Origin: Tritrichomonas musculus
Taxonomy: Eukaryota; Parabasalia; Tritrichomonadida; Tritrichomonadidae
Assembly (NCBI GenBank): GCA_039105265.1
Contig: JAPFFF010000011.1
Span: 2,542,001-2,606,000, forward strand
Length of the DNA: 64,000 bases
Reading direction: 5' to 3'
Position 1 is the stretch's first letter. Each line of letters begins with the position of its first letter. A program made the position numbers and the translations under genes. Shown in pieces: positions 29,253-40,500 of the stretch. The notes beneath the pieces were generated by a model that saw only the letters and a program-made list of their open reading frames with translations, made no database searches and had not been told where the DNA came from.

Positions 29253-30644
29253 TCAAATTCTATCACGCCTTCTGTAATTTCTTTGATCATAATCGTTGTC
29301 ATCCCAATATCCTCTCTGTTGCTCATCTGGCAATGAATTAGGTGGAGGTTGACCTCGTTGCATTCTTATATCATCTGGATATTGTCTGACAGGTACTACT
29401 GGTTGGCCAATTTGTTGCTGACCTGGAACAACTCTAATAACTGTTGTAGCTGCTGTTGGTGATTCTGCGGCATTTGAACCAGCAGGAGACGAATTTGATC
29501 GTCCTACTACAGGCTGATAAACAACATGTGATTGAGAATATGGAAGCATATGCATAGTTGAACGAACAAAATTAGGATGACGCTGCTGAGGAACTAAAGA
29601 TTCAACCCTTCTTCGATGGCTATGATGGTCATGATCATAGTCGTAATCAAAATCATAATCATTATTTGGACGTCTTGATCTTCCGTGTGGTGGCTGGACT
29701 CTTGCTGAATTTGGAGGTAACAAATCATGCCTATATGGTCCTCGCATTACTGGTATATTTGGAACAACATGTCTTGAAGATTCTTGAATATAAGCAACAG
29801 GAGGAGGTGGTCGCCCATGATGATGAGAATGTGGGCTCACATAATAATCTTGATCTCTATCTCTGTCAAATTCACGAATATAGTTTCTTTCTCTGTCTCG
29901 AGAGATCTCGTGATGATATCTTCTGTCACGCTCTCTATCTCGTTCTCTTCGGATTCTCCTATCATTAAATTCACGATCATCAATATCATATCCATATGGA
30001 TCATAATCTGACATATAATCATATTGATCTTGTGATCTTGAATAATCACCATAACTGTCACGATAAGATCTACGCTTTCGATGAGAATTACGAGCTTGTT
30101 GTGGTGGAGGCATTCTTGATAATGCTTCATTTTTTTTTATTCTAAGTCTAATATCTTTTCTTCTCATGTCTTCATCGAGCTTTTCAGGATCTTGCTTGTA
30201 TTCTACATCTGAGGCTTTGCGTACACGTGGAGTTGCAAAGTTAATGCTAATTTTAAGTCCGTCTACAAACGTATTATTTAAACAATTTAAAGCATTTTCA
30301 GCATCAGATTCATCCATAAATTCAACAAACCCTCTTCCTAATGAATGCCCATTTTTATCTTTAAGAATTAATATATCGCATATTTTACCATAATTTCGAA
30401 ATACTTTAAAAATGTTACTTAGATCTGAAGAACGATTGATATTACAAAAAAATAATTTTTGTGATTTCTTAACAGTGGCAGCTTCATCTTTTTGCTCGTT
30501 TTCTGGTTGAGCTTCATTATTTTCAGTCGTTTCTTGATTTTTTTCGACATCATTATCTACTTCATTAGTTTCATTTCTAGTAGATGGTTGATTTTCTTTG
30601 GACGCTTTTCCTAAATCGCCTTGAATCTCTTCATTTTCCTCCAT
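29253..30644 (-). CDS. RRM RNA-binding protein with Arg-rich RD/RE/SR-like tail
   Basis: A 463-residue protein. Residues 1-60 are acidic and Asn/Gln-rich. One RRM follows at about 65-140: RNP2 is LFFCNI and RNP1 is GRGFVEFM, both with the aromatic positions needed to contact RNA. After it, residues 170-280 are dense in RD, RE and RS dipeptides (RRERDRERDRR, SRDRERNYIREFDRDRD), then the chain becomes Pro/Gln/His/Tyr-rich and ends RRRDRI. This is the layout of SR-related splicing factors and other nuclear mRNA-processing proteins. With one RRM and no second domain a precise orthologue cannot be named. The Arg-rich tract would allow regulation by SR-protein-kinase-type phosphorylation. It is divergent from the Rab gene, with only 84 bases between them. 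Confidence 0.85.
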   Translation of the reverse strand: MEENEEIQGDLGKASKENQPSTRNETNEVDNDVEKNQETTENNEAQPENEQKDEAATVKKSQKLFFCNINRSSDLSNIFKVFRNYGKICDILILKDKNGHSLGRGFVEFMDESDAENALNCLNNTFVDGLKISINFATPRVRKASDVEYKQDPEKLDEDMRRKDIRLRIKKNEALSRMPPPQQARNSHRKRRSYRDSYGDYSRSQDQYDYMSDYDPYGYDIDDREFNDRRIRRERDRERDRRYHHEISRDRERNYIREFDRDRDQDYYVSPHSHHHGRPPPPVAYIQESSRHVVPNIPVMRGPYRHDLLPPNSARVQPPHGRSRRPNNDYDFDYDYDHDHHSHRRRVESLVPQQRHPNFVRSTMHMLPYSQSHVVYQPVVGRSNSSPAGSNAAESPTAATTVIRVVPGQQQIGQPVVPVRQYPDDIRMQRGQPPPNSLPDEQQRGYWDDNDYDQRNYRRRDRI

Positions 30645-30728
30645 TTAAATAATTTAAGATCTAGCCATATCAACTTTTTATGATAAAAAAAATTTTCATA
30701 TCGTCATCGTGTTATTTTTTTTTAGTGT

Positions 30729-31313
30729 TTGATTTCCGTAAAAGCAGTCACCCTTGGAGAATCAGGTGTTGGCAAAACGTCGCTTGTTAAAAAGTATGTT
30801 GAGTGTTCATTTAACGATAAACTTCCATCTACTGTTGGAGCTGATATATCAATCAAAAATATGGATTTCGACGGTATTAAATTACAATTAACAGTTTGGG
30901 ATACAGCTGGTCAAGAAGTCTTTCGGTCACTCGTCGAACAGTATCTCAGAGATGCCTCGCTTGCCCTGATTGTCTTTTCTTTATCAGATCGAAAATCATT
31001 TGAATGCGCTAGAGATTATTGGATCAATTATCTTCTCGAAAAAAGACCTGATATCATAATGATCATCGTTGGGAATAAGTTAGATTTAAATAGGGAAGTT
31101 TCTGAAGATGAAGGCAATGGTTTAGCAGCTCAATATAAAACAGAATACTTTGAAACAAGCGCACTTCAAGGAACTGGCGTTGATGAAGCCTTTGAAGTGC
31201 TAGCCAGAAAATATGTCAACACCTTAAATACGCCTGTACCGAATAATGATAATAAAGGTGTTGATCTTAATTCCGAGACACGTTCCAAAACTGATGATGA
31301 AGGATGCTGTTAA
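30729..31313 (+). CDS. Rab-family small GTPase, no ATG in frame before the P-loop
   Basis: The protein is about 194 residues. All GTPase motifs are present: P-loop GESGVGKTS, switch I with STVGADIS (effector Thr kept), WDTAGQE, NKLD and the ETSAL guanine-binding loop. The C-terminus GCC is a Rab double-cysteine geranylgeranylation signal. Spacing and switch sequences are Rab-like, closest in feel to the Rab5/22 group, but subclass is not certain. It would cycle on endosomal or secretory membranes. The coding frame is closed by TAG at 30723-30725, and between it and the P-loop there is no ATG; the feature is drawn from a TTG at 30729. Possibilities are a 5' exon joined at the T-rich AG just before this point, a non-AUG start, or a lost start codon. 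Confidence 0.85.
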   Translation: MISVKAVTLGESGVGKTSLVKKYVECSFNDKLPSTVGADISIKNMDFDGIKLQLTVWDTAGQEVFRSLVEQYLRDASLALIVFSLSDRKSFECARDYWINYLLEKRPDIIMIIVGNKLDLNREVSEDEGNGLAAQYKTEYFETSALQGTGVDEAFEVLARKYVNTLNTPVPNNDNKGVDLNSETRSKTDDEGCC

Positions 31314-31585
31314 TTTATTAATATATGTATTTTCATCATTTAGTTTTAGATTAACCCTTTTTCTTAAAATGTTTGATCATATTATTAACTATTTAATATT
31401 ATTTTTAGATGCGATTTCATATTTATATATATATATTTATTTGAAATTGTAAAAAAAAAAAATATGAGTTAAAAAAAAAAAAAAGAAAAAGAAAATAACT
31501 ACAATAACAAAAAACCATACCAAATATATCAAAATATAACAAATTTACAAATATTGAATTCATGATATAATTTATAATTATAAAA

Positions 31586-34500
31586 TCATTCTTCTTGCTG
31601 AAAAGAATTAGTCAAATTATCTGAATAAAGCTCATTGCTGACACTACCATATGCTAATTTATTTTTTTCTTTGATGATTCCATTTATCTCGTCATCTATT
31701 TGAACTGATGAATCAGGGGGCGTTTTGAGTGGATCAGAACTAGTATTAATTGAATGACGCGATGGAGTCTGTGATGCAAGAGGATCGCCATCAATCTCAA
31801 ATGAATCAAATGAATCTTGATTTTTAATTAGAGTAGATTCAGTACCTGTCAAATTATTTGGTGAAATTGGAGAAGCAAGCAACTTCTTCTTATCAAATGT
31901 AGAAGAGATAATTGGACTAACCAAATTATTCTCCTGCTTTGGAATTGGACTTTGGTAAAATTCAAGTGAAGATATGTTTTCGTCATCACTTTGATTTTGC
32001 TTCTTATCAATGAAAACTTGCGAACTTTCAATATTTTCATTAATTGATTGCTCGTTTCTTTCTGGTTCTTCATTTGATCGATCCAACATTTCTGGATTAT
32101 CAAAGTTTTCTGCTTCTTCATCTGTTTGAAGAAGATCGCTTCTGCTTCCAGTCTCTTGGCTTTCATTATTAAAGAAAAATGAAGCTTTAGATGAACTTGC
32201 AAGCAAATCTTCTTCTTCGCTAATATTTTCATTCATTAATTCATTTTCTTGCCTTTCTCTCTCTAGTCTTTCTCTCTCTAGTCTTTCTCTCTCTAGTCTT
32301 TCCTTTTCTAATCTTTCCTTTTCTAATCTTTCCTTTTCTAATCTTTCCTTTTCTAATCTTTCCTTTTCTAATCTTTCCTTTTCTAATCTTTCTCTCTCTA
32401 ATCTTTCCCTTTCTTGTCTTTCTCTTTCTCTTTCTTCTTCCTCTTCTTCATGAACTTCAAGTTTTATCTTTTTCTCTACTCTGATAAAACTCGATGAATC
32501 AATATCAATCTCGTTTAATGTGCGCAGACTGCTCATTTCGCTGATTTCTTTCTTTTCACTTTCACTTTCGTATGTCTCTTTCGCTGAATTTTCTTTTGCA
32601 TTTTTGTCCTTTTGCTCGATGCCAACAAGCTCGTTTCCGACGTCATCCAATCCATAGGTTTCTATGTCATCTATTATCGAGTCTTTGCTTAGCTTGTCAC
32701 CGCCGGATTCTTCTTCATTTGATTTGAGGAGGTCGATGTCAAATTCAATGTCTTGCTCGCCTGATGATTTTGCAGCTTTGGCGACATTCCCTTTCTTGGC
32801 TTTGCGGATTTCCTGCCTCGAATAAAAAGTTGTTGCGCCTTGGCTGATAAAATCAATGTCGTTGAAATCTTCTTCAAATGAATTAAAACTCGAGGTGTCA
32901 CTTTTTACTTTACTTAAGTCTGGCGACTCTTTGTAAATGCTTATTTCACTAATGCTCGCTGGATACCCGGATTGGTCATTCAAAACTTCACCATTGTGAT
33001 GGCTTGAATTCGCTTCATCTAATTCATTATGAATCTCGCTTTCATTGATTTCTTCTTCATGAAAACTTTCATTCCTTCTCTCTCCTTCATCTTCAATAAC
33101 AGTTGAATCATGATTTTCATTGCTTTCTTCTTCTTCATAGATATTTGATTGACGATTTTCATTCATTTCTTCTTCTTCATAGATATTTGATTGACGATTT
33201 TCATTGCTTTCTTCTTCGTGAAAACTTTGCTCATCTTTTTCATTTATTTCGTCTCCAGCAAGGCTTTGCTGAGTATTTTCAAAAAGTTCTTCTTCATAAT
33301 TATTTTCATTAGTTTTTTCATCATCAAAGTTTGGCTGAATATTTTCTTTTACTTCTTCTTCTTCAATGCTTTGCTCATTAATTTCATTTATTTCTTCTTC
33401 TTCTTCAATGTTTTTCTCATTAATTTCATTTATTTCTTCTTCTTCAATGTTTTTCTCATTAATTTCATTTATTTCTTCTTCTTCAATGTTTTGTTGAGTA
33501 TTTTCAATCATTTCTTCTTCTTCATAAGCATTCATTCGATGGCTGCTATTCATTTCTTCTTCCTCTTCATGTTTGCTTTCATAATGATCTTCTTTGAATT
33601 CTTCTTCACATGCACTTTCTTGATGACTTTCATTCACTTCTTCCTCATAAATATTTTCTTGATTATCTTCATTTATTTCTTCCTCACAAGCACTTTCTTG
33701 ATGACTTTTATTCGCTTCTTCCTCATAAATACTTGGAACACTCCTTTCGCATATTTCTTCTTCTTCTTCTTCATTAATGTTTGGAAGCAAACTTTCATTG
33801 ATTTCTTCTTCATTAATACTTAGTTGAATGTTGTCATTGATTTCTTCTTCTTCATATACATTTTCTTGATTATCCTCTTCTTCTTGAACTTTTTCTTGAT
33901 TATTTTCATTGATTTCTTCTTCTTCTTGAACATTTCCTTGGAAAAATTCTTTTTGCTCTTCTTCACATTGGCTGAGTTCTTGTGGATAATTTTCGTCATT
34001 ATTTCGATCTCCATTATTCAAAGAATTTTGTTCTGTTTCGCTTTGATCAACATCTTCCTGAATTTCATCAAATTCAACTTGAATTTCATTTTTCTCATGA
34101 CCTGTTTCTCCCATTTCTACTTTGACTACAATCGCTTCTTCTTTATTTATTGGCCTTTCAATAATTTCTTGCTGAATTGCGCTTTCTTCTTCATCGTTTA
34201 TTTCTTCTTCAATTGTTTCGACGACTTCTTCAATTGTGTCTTCTTCAATTTCATCTCTTTTTTCAACTATCTCTTCTTCTTCTTCTTCATTTATGTTCGA
34301 TTGCTTCTCGTCTTCGTTATTCATCTTGTTTATAAGAGCAATTTCTCTCAAAAAAGAGTTGTTTCCTCCTTCAACAAGAAATTCTTCAGAAAAAGAATTA
34401 AATTCTTCTTCTTCATTCTCGTTTCTTTGCATTTCACTCAAATTATTGTTTTCAATTATTTCTTCTTCTTCTTCCAGAGCCGAATTTCTTTCTAAACTGA

Positions 34501-37500
34501 CATCATCATCATTTGTTCTTTCTTCATTATCATTTAACTCATCCAAAATTTCATTCATTTCGCTAACAATCATTTCATCTTTGCTTGCATCATTTGGTTC
34601 TCTAATTTCGTACTCTTCTTTAATGCTTGCTTCTTCTAAAAATGAATTTCTTTCTTCTTCTTCATTTACATCTTCTTGGATTAAATCGTTTTCTAACTCA
34701 GAAAATACTTTCCCTAATAATGAATTGTTATTTTCTATCTTTTCATTACTAGAATCTTTATTTACTGATACTTCTTCTTCCTCTTCATGCAAAAAAGAAA
34801 TTCTCTGGTCTTCTTCTTCTTCATTTATTTCATTTTGAATGAAGCTGCTCTCTCCAGTATCATTCATCTTTTCTATCACCATGCTGCTCTCTTCTTTGGC
34901 TTCATTATATCTTTCTTGATTCATAACAATTTCTTCTTCTTCGTTGTCATTCAGCTGATCCAAGATTCCATTTATTTCTTCAAAATCCAATCCATTTTGA
35001 ATTGAATTACTTTCTTCCTCTTCTTTTTGATTTATTTCTTTGTAGACAATGTCTTGCATCGTGCTGACGCCTTCTTCTTCCTCATTTATGTCATCAACAG
35101 TCTTTCTTTGAATAATTTCTTTTTCATCAACATTAATTATTGCTTCTTCTTGAGTTGTATTCTCTTCTTCATGATCATCCAGCTCTTTACTTATTTCTTC
35201 AAATAGTGAATTATTATCTTCATACGACACTATTTTTGTTTCTTCATCTTCTTTTTCACTTTGCTCTTCTGGAATGGCGAAAGCATTAGAATTATCTTCA
35301 TCATTTGCTGCTTGTAAAAGTGAATTACTTTCTTCTTCATTTAATTCACTTTGTACCTCATTTTCAATTTCCTCTTTGCTCATATTATTTAGCAATAAAT
35401 TATTCTCTTCTTCTTCATTTAGTCTTTCATGAATTGAGGCAGGTTCTACTTCTTCGTTTTGATCTTCTGGTAACTTATTAGGATTTTCTTCTTCAAATAT
35501 TGACTTATTTTCTTCTTCTTCATTTTGGTTATCTGGAAATTCATTAAGATTTTCTTCTTCATTTGCTTCTTCGAACATAGATTTATTTTCTTCTTCTTCT
35601 TCATTTGCTTCTCTGAAAATAGATTTATTTTCTTCTTCTTCTTCATTTGCTTCTCTGAAAATAGATATGCTTTCTTCTTCTTCGTTTAGTTCTTCTGGAA
35701 ATTCATTAAGATTTTCTTCTTCATTTACTTCTTCGAACATTGTTCTATTTTCTTCTTCTTCGTTTTGATTTTCTAGCAATTCATTAATATTTTCTTCTTC
35801 GTTTGCTTCTTCAAACATTGTCTTATTTTCTTCCTCTTCTTCGAAACTATCTTGCAGAGTAACGACCTCTTCTACATTGCTCGCATTCACGATTAAATCA
35901 TTCACCTCTTCCTCTTCATTTGCTTCTTTCAACATTGATTTATTTTCTTCTTTTTCAATTAATATTTCAGGTGTTTCGTATGTTTCTTCTTCTTCTATGT
36001 TTGTTAGATTCAAAATTGATATCTTTTCTTCTTCCTCATTGTCAACTGCTTCAATATGATTGATGCCTTCTTCTTCCTTTTGCTCGTTTTCAGTTGGATT
36101 TGGTTCTTTCTGTGCAACTTCTGATGCAGAATTTGATTCTTCTTTTTCATTGATATTCATTTCATCATTTACTTCCTCTTCTTCGATATTCATTTCATTC
36201 AAAACAGAATTATTCTCTTCTTCTTCTTCTTCATTAATCATTTCTTGAGCTGAATTAACAGCTTCTTCTTCTTCATTTATTTCTTCTTGAGAATCAATCA
36301 TGATCTGCTTGTTGATTTTGATGCTTAATTTTGAGCCACTTTCATTTTCTTCTTCCCCTTCTTCGATATTTAATGATTCCATCATCGAACTGCTCACTTT
36401 CAAATCATTCATATCTTGCAATATTGAACTATTTTCGGCATTTTCTTCTTCTTCAACATTCTTCCTTTCCAAGAGTGAATTATTATCTTCCTCTTCAACA
36501 ATTTCTTCTCTTTGAACTGAGTTCTTTTGTAGCTTTTCAACATTTATTGCTTCAGCAGATACTGAATAATTCTCTTCCTCTTCATTATTATACTGATTTT
36601 GATCATCATGAATATCGTCTTCATTTTCAACTAATTCAACTTTCTCTTCTTTACTATTTCGTTGATTATCAACAACAACAACATAATTTTCTTCACCAAT
36701 TTTAACGTTTTCTTCTTCATCATTATCTTTATTTATTTCTTCTTCTTCTTTATTTTCAGAGATGTTCACGGGCTCACTGACATCATGCCTTTCATCATTA
36801 GATTTGCTATGTATCACTTGCTTATTCATATTCAGAATTGACATTTGACTTAATCTTGAACTATTTTCATCTTTGATTATGATTTCTCGATGATCATTTG
36901 AGATCCTTTCTATATGCTTTGACTCATCATTGAGCAATGACTTGTTATTCATTTGACTCAATAAGAAGCTTTTCTGGTTGTCTTTATTTCTTTTTGCCTG
37001 CTGCAAACCGTCAGACCTGCTGTAATTAATTCCACTCAAATGCTTGCTGTTTTGAATGATACTGCTTTCGCTGTCATCTTGCTGATCAGAGAAATTCAAC
37101 CTGTGGATGATTGTTGAGCTTTTTTCAGCTTTAATGAAGACTCTGCCTATTGGACTGCTGTTCTTATTGATGAGATTGTTTATCTCAGCATCAATTCCTT
37201 CGTCACTTTCGTCGCTTTCGTCATTTTTGACACTCGCTTTTTCATCATTTAGCAAACTTGATTCAAATTGAGAAGAAGCATTTATTTGCTTTTCATCAAA
37301 GTTGTCAATTGACATTTGAAAGTCTTTTGCAATTTCTTCATATTGAACTTTGTGTGTCTGTATAAAGTTGCTTTTTTCGGATTTAATTTCAACTTTTTCA
37401 ATGGTTTTAATAACATTATCTTCTTTTCTGATTTGTTTTGTTCTATTTGTGCTGCTTTCTTTAACTAACGAAGTTGAATTATCATCAGCATTTGAATTGC

Positions 37501-40500
37501 TTTCAATTCTTTGTTGATTAATTGAAGTTTCTTTGTAGATTAAGCTTGAGTTTTCCGTAATTGGTTTTTGTGTAGAATTTTCTGATTCATTCATGACGTT
37601 TTGAGGAACATTTTCTTCGTTTATTGATTTAATTAGTGTTTGACTTGCACTTTGAATGACTTCCTTTGATTTACTCATTATATTTGCATCGTTTTCAAAG
37701 GAAGTTTCATCTATCATTTCTTCTTCTTCTTTACGAGTATGAATTAAACTGTCCAGGTTCTTTTTCTCGAGATCTTTAATTTGCTCTTCTTCTTTCTGTT
37801 CTTGATTTTTCTGCTTTTCTAATAATTTCTTTTGTTCTTGCTCTTTTTGCTTGCTTAACAATTTATTTGTTTCTTCTTCTTTTCGCTTGTCAAGCAATTG
37901 CTGCCTCTTTTGTGCTTTTTGCTTTTCTAGTAGTTTCTTCTGTTCTTGTTCTTTTTGCTTTTCTTGTAATTTCTTTATTTCAATTTCTTTTTGTTTTTCT
38001 AATTGCTTATTTAATTCGATTTCTTTTTGCTTTTCTTGCAACCTCTTTTGTTCTTCAAGTTTCCTTTGCTCTTCCTCTCTTTGCTTCTTTTGTTCATCTT
38101 GCAGTTTCTTTATTTCTAATTCTTTTTGCTTTTCTAATAATTTATTTTGTTCAATTTCTTTTTGCTTTTCACGAAGTTTCTTTTGCTCATCTTGGAGTTT
38201 CTTCTGCTGCTCGAATTCTTTTTGCTTTTCATGAAGTTTCTTTTGTTCTACATTTATTTGCTTATCTTCGGATTTCTCATCTTGCAATTTCTTTTGCCTT
38301 TCTAGTGCTTTTCTTTGTGCAAACTCTTTTCGCTTTGCTTGAATGTCGATGTGCTCTTTTATTTCATTATTTTCTAATGATTCTTCTTGAACCTGACTGC
38401 TCTCATTATCATCTTCGACATCATTTTCATCAAAGACGATCAAGCTGTTATTTAATTCTTCATCTTTAATTTCTTGAATTGGATTCTCTTGTTTTTCATT
38501 GTTATTATTATTATTGGTTTTGATTTCTTCTTCTTTATTTGTGTTTCTATTCAAGCTGAACTTGAAAACATTAACTTCATCATCCTTTGCTTCTTTAGTT
38601 TCAATTTCTTGATTTTCTCTTGTTTCTTTTTGAATTAATCTTTTGTTCTTTTGGAAATCAAGCAAATTTCTTTTCTGCAAAGTTTGCTTTGAATCAGTCT
38701 TTTGTTCACCTCCGTTCTGCTTGGAAGGCAATGAAACTGCAGGCCTTTTATGAGACACATTTGAGTCATTTCGTGGAAATTGAAGAATTACTTCTTCATG
38801 ACGTTGAACTTCACTTGAAAATTCACTTTCAGTGTCATCAGGAAGATGAGCCGAGCTGAATTCATCCATATTCAAAGGAATAATAGCATTATCTGCATTG
38901 CTTTGAACTTCATTTTTAATGTTTTGAGCTTTCTCATCTTCTTCTTCATTTGAGCTTGAAAGATCAGACAATTTAAACAAGTTGAAGTCATTCAAATCAT
39001 CTTCATCTTTGAATTGAATGATACAATTATCATCATTCTCATCAACAACACTTTCATTTTGATTTTTCTTTATCTTTTTATGATTGTTGTTGTTATTGTT
39101 GTTGTATTCAGGCAGTGCTTGAATGAATTCTGAAGATTCACTAAGTTCAATGAAATTGTTTTTATTGCTCGCAATGATTCTGTTGAGTGAGCGATCAGTG
39201 CTTATGTCATTCGCATCATCAGTGTCTTCATAAACATTAGAAATAGACGAATGTTGCATTCGACTTTCATCTGATTTTGCAGAAGCTCTTTCTTCCATGT
39301 GCAAAAAATCATGAATAGATGAAACCGATACGTTTTCATGATTTTCTCTGTCAGACACAGAATTGTTGAAATAGGCATCATGAGGACTCTTTTCAGAGAC
39401 AGAGTTGTAATCATTATTTTCATGCAAGTCTCTATCTGACAATGAATTTGGCGTATTTTGAACAATTTTGACTGATGGTGATTGTTTAAATTTATTAGAA
39501 ACATCATTTTTCAATTGAATTGATGTTTGATGTGGTGAGGTGATATCAATTTGTGAAGAGTCATTATTTTGGGCAGGACTCTTTGGTGCTGAAGCGCTAC
39601 GAATGTGTCTTGGCAGTTTATTTATGCTGCTTTCACTGCCAATTTCGCTGTTTTGACTTGCATTCATCATTCTGTTTTTAACCGACTCAGTTCGTATTCG
39701 TGCGCGTTTAGAAGCAGCCTTTAATTTGTCTATTTCAACTTTAACAGGAGAAACTTTGTCTGTCAGTTGATGCCTTTGTCGAACTTTTTGAATTTGAACC
39801 GGCGAGTTCGTTGAGAAAGAGACGGGACTGGCTGTTGAGAAAGTGACCTGATTTTGAGAAGTTGACAAAATTTTTGAGGTTCGTTTTGGCTCAATAAATT
39901 CAGTATGAACAGGTGAAATTTGTCGGTTGTGAGGTGAGACAATAGGTGCATCAACATATGAACTCGCTAATGAAGAAGGCGAATAAGAGTTGAGTTTATG
40001 ATTCCGCTTTGGAATGTTTGACGGCCTCGATCTATCTTTCTTTTCTTGAGAAAAAACTTGCGTTGAATAAGAAGGAGGAGAATCGTAATTATTTGCCGAT
40101 TCTGTTGTAGTTATAGTTGTTATCATTGTTGTAGTTGTTGTCTTCTTTTGTGGAGTTGAAGACTTATTTAATTCAGAAATGTTTGATTCATTAACTTCAT
40201 TAGAAAATTGTGAGCATTCAATTGTGATTGGAGCAGATGAAATCAGCATCACTTTCTTTGATTGCTGCTGCATTTGTTGCTGCAAAGAAGGCGACATTTT
40301 GGGTGATCTCGATGCTACTGTTGGTGATGGAGTGCTTTTGAATGACTCGTTATTTTGATAATATTTCGGAGTAATGAAAATGTGATCGTTATTTTTGTTC
40401 TTTGGTGACAAACTTGTGGACGTCGGCGATTCCTTTTGATAGTTCTTTCTTAAAGGAGATCCGCTTGGGAATGATTCATTAGAAAAGTCATTCAATGCAT

